A stretch of DNA of 28,856 nucleotides from Deltaproteobacteria bacterium (GTDB lineage: Bacteria; Myxococcota_A; UBA9160; UBA4427): the NCBI GenBank assembly GCA_011051925.1, contig DRKE01000287.1:1-28856 (forward strand). Direction: 5' to 3'. The notes below the pieces were generated by a model, which saw only the letters and a list, made by a program, of their open reading frames with translations, was not told the DNA's origin and did not search any database. The position numbers and the translations under genes were made by a program. The first letter of the stretch is position 1; each line of letters opens with the position of its first letter. Of the stretch, positions 16,407-24,242 are shown piece after piece.

Positions 16407-17574
16407 TCTCTCCGGAGAGAGACACGCGGCCGACCTGGTCCATGCCCTTCGCGAGCGGATGCCCGGGACCCGCTTCGTCGGGATGGGCGGAGGGGCGATG
16501 GCCGCGTCCGGGGTCGAACTCCGGGTGGATCAGCAGGAACTCGCCGTCGGGGGCGTCTTCGAGGTCCTTCGCAGTCTTCCGCGAGTGGCGAGCGCATGGC
16601 GCGCGATGCGCCGGTGCGTGTCGGAGACGCGGCCGGACCTGGTCATCCTGGTCGACTCGGGTGGGTTCAACCTGCCCTTCGCGAGATGGTTGCGGCGGCA
16701 CTCGGACGCGAAGATCCTCTACTACGTTGCGCCCCAGGTCTGGGCCTGGCGTCCCGGGCGCCTGCGTCGACTGGCCGCGCGAACCGATCGGATCGCGGTC
16801 ATCCTTCCCTTCGAAGCCGCGTTCTATGAGAGGCATGGCGTCGAGGTCGATTTCGTCGGCCATCCGCTCTTCGACCATCCCGATCCGGGAGCCGGGCCCG
16901 GCCCCGCTGTCGACCCGGCCAGCGCCCGCGCTTCCCTCGGCATCCCGGACCACCTCGGAGAAGGACCCTTTCTCGGCGTCTTTCCGGGTAGCCGTCGCAA
17001 CGAACTCGATCGCCATCTTCCGCTCCAGCTCGATGCATTCCTTCGGCTCAGAGCCAGTGAACCCGGTCTCGGGAGCCTCCAGGCGCTCGTGGGCGTCGCT
17101 CCGAATCTCGATCCGGACCTCGCGCGGGATGTCGCGGGGAGGAGGCTGGAGGCCGCGCCGGATGCGATCCGTTTCGTCCACGCCGACGATGGGCGGGTCC
17201 TCGATGCTTGCGATGTCGCGGTTGCCAAGCCGGGGACGATCACGGTCGAGCTGATGCAGCGGCACAAGCCGATGGTCGTGATCGGTCGCGTCCACCCTCT
17301 TTCGGCCATGATCGCGCGGCGGAGCCTACGGGTCCGTTGGCTCTCGATGCCGAACCTGATCGCCGGGGCCGAGATCGTTCCCGAACTCCTGCAGCACGAG
17401 GCGACGCCGGATCGAATCACGGCGGCACTTGCGCCACTCTTCCGGTCGGATGGCGTGGCACGTGGCCGGCAGGTCGAGGCGCTCTCCCGGGCCTGTCTCG
17501 CACTCGAGGGGCCGGGGGCCGCGCGTCGGACCGCGGCGATCGCGGAGGAATTGCTTGATACCGATCCGGCATAG
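16378..17574 (+). CDS. lpxB: Lipid-A-disaccharide synthase
   Basis: LpxB (GT19) condenses UDP-2,3-diacylglucosamine with lipid X to form the beta-1,6 lipid A disaccharide at the inner membrane. The 398-residue protein has the N-terminal SAGDLSGERHAADL (family AGExSGDxxGA), GMGGGAM, the VDSGGFNLPFARWL strand and YYVAPQVWAWRPGR, and in the C-terminal half VFPGSRRNE and AKPGTITVELM (family SGTxxLE). GTG 16378 follows GGGGAGG (16364-16370) by 7 nt. It overlaps the oxidoreductase by 29 nt. The ASGDLH-type motif has Arg where many homologues have Leu or Ile, which is within family variation. Confidence 0.95.
   Translation: MTTILLSAGDLSGERHAADLVHALRERMPGTRFVGMGGGAMAASGVELRVDQQELAVGGVFEVLRSLPRVASAWRAMRRCVSETRPDLVILVDSGGFNLPFARWLRRHSDAKILYYVAPQVWAWRPGRLRRLAARTDRIAVILPFEAAFYERHGVEVDFVGHPLFDHPDPGAGPGPAVDPASARASLGIPDHLGEGPFLGVFPGSRRNELDRHLPLQLDAFLRLRASEPGLGSLQALVGVAPNLDPDLARDVAGRRLEAAPDAIRFVHADDGRVLDACDVAVAKPGTITVELMQRHKPMVVIGRVHPLSAMIARRSLRVRWLSMPNLIAGAEIVPELLQHEATPDRITAALAPLFRSDGVARGRQVEALSRACLALEGPGAARRTAAIAEELLDTDPA
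17544..17557 (+). promoter_or_regulatory. waaA ribosome binding site and TTG start
   Basis: GGAGG (17544-17548) and a 6-nt spacer precede TTG 17555, all inside the 3' end of lpxB. This start places the membrane anchor at the extreme N-terminus as in the WaaA family; an ATG at 17429 would add about 42 Arg-rich residues coded antiphase to lpxB. Confidence 0.6.
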
Positions 17575-18799
17575 TCTCGCGGCACTTTCGGCGCTGGCCC
17601 TCGGGCCCTTCCTCGCGGGCGTACTCCTGCTGCGTCCGACGTTGAGGCGCGGACTCGCGGAGCGCTTCGGCCGGATTCCCGTCGATGGGACCGAACGCAT
17701 CTGGATCCATGCCTCGAGTGTCGGGGAAGCCAAGGCCGCCTGCCGACTGGTCGGCATCCTCGAGGAAGCCGGTCACTCCGTCCGCGCCTCGACGTCGACC
17801 CTTTCGGGTCGCTCGGTCTTCCGGCGCGATCGACCCGGGACGCCATCCAACCTGGCCCCCTTCGATCATCCCTGGTGTGTCGAGGCGGCGCTTCTTCGAG
17901 GGCGGCCGCGGCTCTCGGTCCTGATCGAGACGGAGCTCTGGCCGAGCTGGATCGCGGGCTGCGCGCGGCGCGGGGTTCCGGTCGTCGTCGCGTCGGGTCG
18001 ATTGTCGGATCGCTCCTTCCCGCGTTACCGGAGGCTCCGCTCGCTGCTGGGACCGACCCTGCGGAGGATCGAAGCCGTCGGAGCCAGGACGGAACTCGAC
18101 GCCGAGCGCTTCGTCGAACTGGGCGTGCCCGAAGCGCGGGTCCGGGTGACTGGAGACCTGAAGCTCGATCCGCCGATCGACCAGCCGGCGCTCGCGATCG
18201 ATCTCATCCGCGCCCTGGCGGATGTGCCCGTCGTCGTCGGGGGCAGCACGCATGCCGGCGAAGAAAGGGCCCTGGTCGAGTCGCTCGAAGCCGCCGAGAA
18301 GGCGGGCCATGCCTTTGTCCTGGTGCTGGCGCCCAGGGACATCGAGCGCGCCGAAGCGATCGCGGATTCGTGTCGGGCCCGTCGCCGCCGGGTCCATCTG
18401 CGGAGCCGCCTGGAAGGACGTCATCTGGTTCCGGGAGAGATTCTCGTTCTGGACACACTGGGCGAGTTGCCCGCCCTGTACGCGACCGCTTCGATCGCCT
18501 TCGTGGGGGGGACGCTCGCGTCGATCGGGGGGCACAACCTCGTCGAACCGGTGCACGCCGGCTGTCCGGTGCTCTTCGGTCCGCATACCCAGAACGTCCG
18601 GAAGGTGGTCGAGATCCTCGAAATCGGAGGGGCGGGCCAACGCGTCGTTTCGTCGGGCGATCTCGAGGGCGCGATCATCGCGGCCTTCGAGGATCCAGAG
18701 GCTTGTCGCGTTCGCGGCGAGATCGGACGGGAGCATCTCGAAGCGCATCGTGGCAGTGTTCTTCGAACCAGGCAGATGATCGAAGAAGTACTGGGATGA
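17555..18799 (+). CDS. waaA: Kdo transferase (3-deoxy-D-manno-octulosonic acid transferase)
   Basis: WaaA/KdtA (GT30) transfers one or more Kdo residues to lipid IVA. From TTG 17555 it is 414 residues (E. coli 425). It starts with a membrane-anchor helix (about 8-27), then AERFG with Glu36 matching the proposed catalytic base, WIHASSVGE (50-58), ETELWP (125-130), GSTHAGEE and the C-terminal GGTLASIGGHNLVEP donor-site motif. The start overlaps lpxB by 20 nt and the stop overlaps lpxK by 4 nt. Whether it adds one or two Kdo cannot be read from sequence; the Kdo-kinase-like gene nearby would fit a single phosphorylated Kdo as in Haemophilus. Confidence 0.94.
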   Translation: MIPIRHSLAALSALALGPFLAGVLLLRPTLRRGLAERFGRIPVDGTERIWIHASSVGEAKAACRLVGILEEAGHSVRASTSTLSGRSVFRRDRPGTPSNLAPFDHPWCVEAALLRGRPRLSVLIETELWPSWIAGCARRGVPVVVASGRLSDRSFPRYRRLRSLLGPTLRRIEAVGARTELDAERFVELGVPEARVRVTGDLKLDPPIDQPALAIDLIRALADVPVVVGGSTHAGEERALVESLEAAEKAGHAFVLVLAPRDIERAEAIADSCRARRRRVHLRSRLEGRHLVPGEILVLDTLGELPALYATASIAFVGGTLASIGGHNLVEPVHAGCPVLFGPHTQNVRKVVEILEIGGAGQRVVSSGDLEGAIIAAFEDPEACRVRGEIGREHLEAHRGSVLRTRQMIEEVLG

Positions 18800-19926
18800 T
18801 CGCGTCGCTCGGAAGGCGCACCGCTTCCCTCTGTTATGGCGCCGGAGCCAGGCTCCATCGGGTCTTCATGCGGCGGACGTCGGGCGGTCGGGGTCGGCCG
18901 GCCTGCGCCGTCGTGAGCGTCGGCGGACTGACCGTGGGAGGTGCCGGGAAGACGCCTTTTGCGGCGCGGCTCGCGCGGGCCCTCCACGAAAGGGGTTGGC
19001 GCGTCGTCCTGGCCAGCGCGGGCTACAAGGGGCGGAGTCGCGATCCCGTTCGGATCGTCTCGGATGGTGTCTTCATCCGTTCGGACGCCGGCCTGTCCGG
19101 AGACGAATCCTACGTGCTCGCAGCCCATGCCCCCGGCGTTCCGGTCCTGGTCGGCAAGGATCGTCGCATCGTCGGGCATCGAGCGGTCTCGCTCTTCGAT
19201 GCGGAGATCCTCGTCCTCGACGACGGGTTCCAGCACCATCGACTGGCTCGGGATCTCGACCTCGTCTGCATCGACGGTGTTTCAGGATTGGGAAACGGCC
19301 GCGTGCTTCCGGCGGGTCCGCTTCGTGAGCCCCTCTCCGCGCTCCGGCATGCCGATTGGCTCTGCATGATCGATGCAGAGGAGGGGCGCGGAGGGGGGCG
19401 GCCGCCGGAAGGCGGCTCGGGGGCGTCTCCCGATCCTGGCATTCGCGATCCCACCCTGCCCGACACGATTTCCGCGAGGCTCGAACGATTCGACCTGGCC
19501 TCCCACCGGATCGTGAAGGCGAGGCGCCGCCCGCTGGAACTTCTTCGTCTCGGTCGATCGGATCGACGTGCCCTCGGGACCCTGCGCGGCCTTCGAGTCG
19601 GATTGATCTCGGGGATCGCGCGGCCGGGTTCCTTTCGGCGGACCGTCGAATCCCTCGGTGCCGAGGTCGTCGTCGAACGTTGCTTCGAAGATCATCACGT
19701 CTACTCGATGCAGGATCTCGAGGGGTTGGGCCACGCCGGGGTCGATCTGTGGATCACGACGGAGAAGGATGCGGTCAAGATCCTTCCGGATTGGCTCGGC
19801 GGCCGATCCCTCTGGGTCCTCGTGATCGAGATGGAGATCGAGCGCGAGGGTGGATTCCTCGACCGGATCGAGGCGGGGCTTCGCGGGAAGGGCAGGCTGG
19901 CCGAACGCCCGACGAGAACGCCCTGA
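18796..19926 (+). CDS. lpxK: Tetraacyldisaccharide 4'-kinase
   Basis: LpxK phosphorylates the 4' position of the lipid A disaccharide to give lipid IVA. The 376-residue protein has an N-terminal amphipathic helix, a P-loop GGLTVGGAGKTP (43-54, family GGxxxGGxGKTP), and the Walker B-like DDGFQHHRLARDLD (142 onward), followed by LPAGPLREPL. A Gly/Pro-rich insertion of about 30 residues (193-224) looks like a flexible linker. The end has ITTEKDAVKI, the conserved LpxK motif TxKDxVKL. The gene ends 10 bp from the convergent stop of the kinase-phosphatase gene. Confidence 0.95.
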   Translation: MIASLGRRTASLCYGAGARLHRVFMRRTSGGRGRPACAVVSVGGLTVGGAGKTPFAARLARALHERGWRVVLASAGYKGRSRDPVRIVSDGVFIRSDAGLSGDESYVLAAHAPGVPVLVGKDRRIVGHRAVSLFDAEILVLDDGFQHHRLARDLDLVCIDGVSGLGNGRVLPAGPLREPLSALRHADWLCMIDAEEGRGGGRPPEGGSGASPDPGIRDPTLPDTISARLERFDLASHRIVKARRRPLELLRLGRSDRRALGTLRGLRVGLISGIARPGSFRRTVESLGAEVVVERCFEDHHVYSMQDLEGLGHAGVDLWITTEKDAVKILPDWLGGRSLWVLVIEMEIEREGGFLDRIEAGLRGKGRLAERPTRTP

Positions 19927-19936
19927 CCGGATCGAT

Positions 19937-21838
19937 CTATTCCGGCCCGATCGACCGGTCGATGACGCGTCCCTGCCGATCGACGTCGAAGCGTGCGCGC
20001 AGCCGGGTCGGTTGCAGCCACGCCAGTCCCGGCCAGCGACCCGTCTGGAAGACGGAGACGGCAAGGCGTTCGTCGTCCCCCTCGCCGACGAGGTCGATGC
20101 GTGCGAATCCCAGCTCGATGGCGCCGAATCGGGCCTGTGGGTGGTTCCGGGCCAGCGGGGGAAGGGCCCGGCTCCCGCTGCCGATGCCGATCTGCAGAGA
20201 GGGGGTCGGAGACCCGACTTCGAAGACCTGGAGATTGTGGTGGTGGCCGGCGAGAACGAGCTGGACCGCGCGACCGCTTCCAGCGATCGCATCGCTCACG
20301 AATTCGGGATAGCCGCCCCGGGGCGGGTTTCCGAGATCATCCGTCGCGATCGGACGATGGGTCGCGAGGATGATCCAGGGCCCCTCCGCCTTCGCGATCG
20401 CATCCTGCAGCGCGGTTGCGATCGCTTCCCGGTCGTCGATCGCGATCTCCGATTCGAAGAGGACGAGGCTGATTCCGGGGCCGATCTCGACGGCCTCGGC
20501 GAGTCCCCGGCTCATCTTCCAGCCGGGCAGGAACTCGGGGATCGTCTCGCGTTCGAGCGAGACGCTTTCGGGTGTCTCGAGATCGTGGTTGCCCAGTACG
20601 GCGAAGAGCGGAACCGGATCCCGGGCGGATCCGGGAAGGGGGCAGGCTTCGCGGATCTCGTTCGAGCGGGGTCCGTCGAGTGCGAGGAAATGGCAATAGG
20701 GCCGGACGAGGTTCTGCTTCAGCCGTTCGACGAGGTGCGCGCGGTCGAGGCCATGCCAGTAGAAATTGTCGCCGAGCAGGACGATACCCGACACGGGAAT
20801 GCGTTTCGCCTCTGCGGTCATGGCGCGGGCCACGACGCGCTGCCCCTCGAAGAGGTCGGGCAGGGGGCTGGTTCGCCCGGTATCTCCGGTGGCCAGCAGG
20901 GACCAGCGGATCGCTTCGGGCGCGGGCCCGATCCCTTCCTCGTCGGGCTTTCTGCACCCGACCGCGAGAAGCACGGCGAGCGCGAGAACCGTCGCGGACA
21001 GTCGCCTCCCGATCCACCACGCGAGCCGATGGCGACGGAGGCGACGGAATCCGATGGAGATGGATCGCAGCAGGCGGGCGCGCAGCGCCCGATCCCGTCC
21101 ACAATAGGCGGAGAGCGTGAGCGCGAGGATCCGTGGAGACAGGTCTCCGTCCCTTCCCGCCTTCTCGCAGGATCGGAAGAGCCGGACGAGATCCTTTGCC
21201 CGATGTCGTGGCGAGAGAGATCCGAGGAGGCGGGTATCATCGAGATCGATCAACCAGCATCGGGTCGCCTCCGGGCGGGGACCGTTCTCGATCAGGATGT
21301 TCCCGAGGTGGAGATCGCCATGCAGTCCCCCGGCGTCGTGGAAGCATCGCAGGGCCCGGGCGAAAGCGCGGCAGCCGGCATGGAGGCGCGCCCGATCGGG
21401 GCCGGATTCGAGCCATCGGCCGGCATCCATCGCGGACGGGTATTCGATGGCACCGAAGGCCGAGCGCCAGAAGAGTCCCTTGCGCCCGCTCACCGCGAAG
21501 ATCGGGCGGGGCAGGGGTGCGCCACGGTCTCGCAGGGCGGCCCACCGCTCGAACTCCCGGAAGGGTCGTCCGGGTCGCAGGAAGCGGTCGCCGAGCCAGG
21601 GGCCGAGGATCCCCCCGCGTCGAAGCGGACGGATCCGGATGCTGCTCCCTTCCGGCGGACCAGCCAGGATCCGATTGCTTCCGCGTCCGCCCTGGACACC
21701 GGGCAGGCTGACGAGGAGTCCTTCGTAGCCACGCGCATCCACGAGACCTGCGCGTCGGATCGTGGTTTCGTGTTCCTTCGTGACGAGCAGCCGGAAATCC
21801 GCGGCCGATCGGAAGACACAATCGGGTCGGGTCTTCAT
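19937..21838 (-). CDS. LPS kinase-metallophosphoesterase fusion protein
   Basis: A single 633-residue frame combines two enzymes. Residues 1-270 resemble the Kdo/WaaP (KdkA-like) LPS kinases: GRG loop at 51-53, RRGGILG (73-79), REFERW, the catalytic loop LHGDLHLGN with Asp175 and Asn180, and LIDLDD (196-201) as metal site. A hydrophobic segment (about 280-294) after Arg278-Arg279 ends in LLAVGC, a lipobox-like sequence. Residues 310-633 match ACP5/purple-acid-phosphatase-type phosphoesterases: GDTG (Asp319), GDNFY (Asp357, Tyr360), GNHD (Asn417, His418), ATHRP (His494) and GHHH (His532, His534). Positive residues before the helix suggest a cytoplasmic kinase and periplasmic phosphatase. ATG 21838 overlaps the lptF stop (ATGA). 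Domain families are well supported; substrates and the joined architecture are inference. Confidence 0.85.
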   Translation of the reverse strand: MKTRPDCVFRSAADFRLLVTKEHETTIRRAGLVDARGYEGLLVSLPGVQGGRGSNRILAGPPEGSSIRIRPLRRGGILGPWLGDRFLRPGRPFREFERWAALRDRGAPLPRPIFAVSGRKGLFWRSAFGAIEYPSAMDAGRWLESGPDRARLHAGCRAFARALRCFHDAGGLHGDLHLGNILIENGPRPEATRCWLIDLDDTRLLGSLSPRHRAKDLVRLFRSCEKAGRDGDLSPRILALTLSAYCGRDRALRARLLRSISIGFRRLRRHRLAWWIGRRLSATVLALAVLLAVGCRKPDEEGIGPAPEAIRWSLLATGDTGRTSPLPDLFEGQRVVARAMTAEAKRIPVSGIVLLGDNFYWHGLDRAHLVERLKQNLVRPYCHFLALDGPRSNEIREACPLPGSARDPVPLFAVLGNHDLETPESVSLERETIPEFLPGWKMSRGLAEAVEIGPGISLVLFESEIAIDDREAIATALQDAIAKAEGPWIILATHRPIATDDLGNPPRGGYPEFVSDAIAGSGRAVQLVLAGHHHNLQVFEVGSPTPSLQIGIGSGSRALPPLARNHPQARFGAIELGFARIDLVGEGDDERLAVSVFQTGRWPGLAWLQPTRLRARFDVDRQGRVIDRSIGPE

Positions 21839-22965
21839 GTGGGAACATGATTCCGCATGGCCAGCCCCGAGCCGACGCCGAGTCCAGCGAAAACGAGATC
21901 CGGGATCCAGGTCGCGGTCCCGGCCCCGAGCCAGCCCTGATGGACCAGCGATTCCATCGTGGCTCCGAGTGCGTAGTATCCGAACGCGAGCCCGAGAACG
22001 AGCACGAAGCCGAGATTGCGGCCTCGATGGGCGCTGGCGAGAGCGATCGGGACGCCGAATCCCGCGAAGATCAGGGGGGCCAGGGGAAGCGCGCGGCGAC
22101 GTTGGATCTCGAGTTCGTATTCCAGCGGGTTCCGCTGGTCGAGTTCCTCGAGCGGATCGCCCGATCGAGCGCGGGCGAGGACGCTGCGCAGCTCCTCGAG
22201 GGTCATCTGCTTCGGTCGAACGGGCCCGAACTCTCCACCCAGGATGTGTCGGACGTCGAGGTGGTAGACGAACTCGTCGAATCCGATCCGCTCGGAGCGC
22301 TCCGGCCTCCGGGGATCCGGCGTGAAATGGAGATCGCCCTTCCAGAGTTCGAGACGGATCCATCCCGCGGCTTCGTCGAAACGGAAGCGGCCGCGATCAG
22401 CGAAGATCCGGAAGGAGCGTTTCGGCTGGCTTTCGTCGAAGATCATGATTTCCGAAAGGTGTCCGTCCCGTCCGCGGTCCCCGACATAGACGAGACGCGG
22501 TCCGATCTCGCGGAATCGGCCGGGTTCGAGGATCGCGCCACGCGCGGCCACCGTCTTGAAGAGCTGGACGAGTTCCCGGCGCGCTTCATGTTCGACGGAG
22601 CCGAGCAGCCAGGCCGAGAGACCCGCGGCGAAGAGGCCCAGAACGAGATGGGGTAGCAGGAACCCGGTCGGTCCGAAGCCCGTCGAGGCGAGTCCGGCGA
22701 GTTCCCCGTCCGAGGCGAGGCGCCGGATCGAGAGCAGGATGCCGAGCAGGAACGCCATCGGAATCGAATAGGAGAGCGCGACCGGAAAGACCGATCCGAC
22801 GACGCGCAGGAGATCCGCGCTCGTCATCCCGACCAGGAAGAGCTGGTCGAGTCGCCGAAGGAGGTTCTGTGCCAGGACGATGAACGTCAGGACGAAAAAC
22901 GCCAGGGCACAATAGAGCAGGGTTTCGCGCATCAGATAGAGCGAGAGGGTGCGCGCGATTCTCAT
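21835..22965 (-). CDS. lptF: LPS export ABC permease LptF/LptG family
   Basis: LptF/G with LptB2 extract LPS from the inner membrane. The 376-residue YjgP/YjgQ-family protein has three N-terminal helices (about 12-34, 56-80, 100-122), the family loop SYSIPMAFLLGILLSIRRLASDGEL, a periplasmic jellyroll (about 140-270) and three C-terminal helices (about 300-370) with RRRALPLAPLIFAGFGVP. It is assigned LptF from overall fit; LptG is possible and the second permease is not in this window. AGGA lies 8 nt before ATG 22965. It is divergent from the heptosyltransferase gene and translationally coupled to the kinase-phosphatase gene, linking that protein to LPS export. Confidence 0.9.
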   Translation of the reverse strand: MRIARTLSLYLMRETLLYCALAFFVLTFIVLAQNLLRRLDQLFLVGMTSADLLRVVGSVFPVALSYSIPMAFLLGILLSIRRLASDGELAGLASTGFGPTGFLLPHLVLGLFAAGLSAWLLGSVEHEARRELVQLFKTVAARGAILEPGRFREIGPRLVYVGDRGRDGHLSEIMIFDESQPKRSFRIFADRGRFRFDEAAGWIRLELWKGDLHFTPDPRRPERSERIGFDEFVYHLDVRHILGGEFGPVRPKQMTLEELRSVLARARSGDPLEELDQRNPLEYELEIQRRRALPLAPLIFAGFGVPIALASAHRGRNLGFVLVLGLAFGYYALGATMESLVHQGWLGAGTATWIPDLVFAGLGVGSGLAMRNHVPT

Positions 22966-23036
22966 GCTCCGTATCCTATCGGCCGCGCTGGCCCTCGGCG
23001 AGGCGCAGGAATCCCTCTTGACGGTCTGCTGCCGAA
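22966..23036. promoter_or_regulatory. Divergent intergenic region
   Basis: 71 bp between lptF (-) and the first heptosyltransferase (+); promoters for both units should lie here or in the 5' codons. A TTGACG (23018-23023) reads toward the + genes but has no good -10 at 16-18 nt. A TAGGAT on the - strand ends 7 nt before the lptF ATG. Neither is convincing. Confidence 0.35.
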
Positions 23037-24242
23037 ATGGTCTCCCTCGAACGACCCACTCCCATGCTGGCGACGCCCCGAGGCGATCCGGGGACGGGAA
23101 CGGTGTCCACGTCTCGTCCGGGTTTCGGGCATCCTCCTGCGGCCGATCGGATCCTGATCGTCCGTCTCGGCGCGTTGGGGGACGTCGTGCGGACCCTTCC
23201 CGCCGTCCATGCGCTCCGCGCGCTCTACCCCGGGGCGCATCTGACCTGGCTGGTCGAACCGGCTTCCGCGGGCGTGGTCGAGTCCGCCGGATTCATCGAC
23301 GAGACCTTCGTCTTCCCCCGACGTGATCTCGTCGGGTTCCTGCGCGCAGCGGACGGACTTTCGCTCCTGAGAAGCCTGGCGGGTATCGTCGGTCGGCTTC
23401 GGCGCCGGCGCTTCGATCTGGCACTCGATTTCCACGGAATCCTGAAGAGCGGGGTCCTGACCCGGTTGTCCGGGGCGCCTCGTCGTGTGGGTTTCGATCG
23501 ATCGACGGCCCGGGAATTCGCGGACCTCTTCGTGAATCAACGCGTTCGGCTGCCGGGCGTCCGGATCTCCCGATACGAGCGGAATGCGGCGCTGGTCCGG
23601 AGTCTTTGCGCGACGTTCGAACCCGAGATCCCGGTCTTGCCGATGCTGCAACCCTCGGCGCTCGCGGTCGCGCGCCTGACGGCGCGACTGCGGGTGTCGA
23701 AGCGTCAAGGCATCCGGGGTTTCATCCTGATCCATCCGGGCAGCAGCGCCGGGGCCCGTCACAAGCGTTATTCGCCGTTGGCGTGGGCAGAGGTCATTCG
23801 CGAGCTCGCGTCGCAGGGAGACCCGGTCTGGCTGGTGGCGGGACCGAATCGGCACGAGCGGCATCTCGTCGACGAGATCCTGCGAATGACCGGGGATGCG
23901 GCGGTCGCGGCACCGGAAACGCGCTCCTTCGACGATCTGCTCGCGCTGGTCGTGCGCGCCGGCGTCTTCGTGTCGTCGGACTCGGGGCCCCTGCATGGGG
24001 CGTCCCTGGCCGGCGTGCCGGTCGTTCAGTTGATCGGTCCGACCGATCCGATCCAGAACGCGCCCTGGCGGGGCTCGCGACACGTGCAGATCCGGATTCC
24101 GCTGCCCTGCAGTCCCTGTCGTCGGGGCTGCGAAGACGCGGCCTGCATGCGGGCGATTCCACCGCGACGGGTGGTCGAGGAGATCCGGGCACTGCGCGAT
24201 GGCGGGTCGCCGGGGGGACTCCGGTCGGCGAAGTCGCCATGA
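23037..24242 (+). CDS. GT9 heptosyltransferase (WaaC-like)
   Basis: Glycosyltransferase family 9 enzyme that should add a heptose to the Kdo or heptose of the LPS core, using ADP-heptose. Within 401 residues: ILIVRLGALGD (39-49), the GT9 N-terminal motif; FDLALDFHGILKSG; IHPGSSAGARHKRYSPLAW, the family PGS.....K.W motif; SSDSGPLHGASLAGVP, the nucleotide-site D-S-G-P-x-H; and a Cys cluster CSPCRRGC. The LDFHGxLKS pattern is typical of heptosyltransferase I. The first 36 residues before the motif are atypical and lack a ribosome site, so ATG 23064 or GTG 23103 may be the true start. The stop overlaps the next gene by 4 nt. Confidence 0.88.
   Translation: MVSLERPTPMLATPRGDPGTGTVSTSRPGFGHPPAADRILIVRLGALGDVVRTLPAVHALRALYPGAHLTWLVEPASAGVVESAGFIDETFVFPRRDLVGFLRAADGLSLLRSLAGIVGRLRRRRFDLALDFHGILKSGVLTRLSGAPRRVGFDRSTAREFADLFVNQRVRLPGVRISRYERNAALVRSLCATFEPEIPVLPMLQPSALAVARLTARLRVSKRQGIRGFILIHPGSSAGARHKRYSPLAWAEVIRELASQGDPVWLVAGPNRHERHLVDEILRMTGDAAVAAPETRSFDDLLALVVRAGVFVSSDSGPLHGASLAGVPVVQLIGPTDPIQNAPWRGSRHVQIRIPLPCSPCRRGCEDAACMRAIPPRRVVEEIRALRDGGSPGGLRSAKSP

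Noticed and set aside
19195..19470. Gly/Pro-rich linker in lpxK as a sign of a frameshift
   Set aside because: The LpxK frame and motifs continue on both sides, including the ITTEKDAVKI motif, so it is an insertion and not a break.
19850..21850. Forward open frame of 666 codons opposite the kinase-phosphatase gene
   Set aside because: The reverse strand carries complete kinase and phosphatase motifs, while the forward product is low in hydrophobic residues and has no motif.
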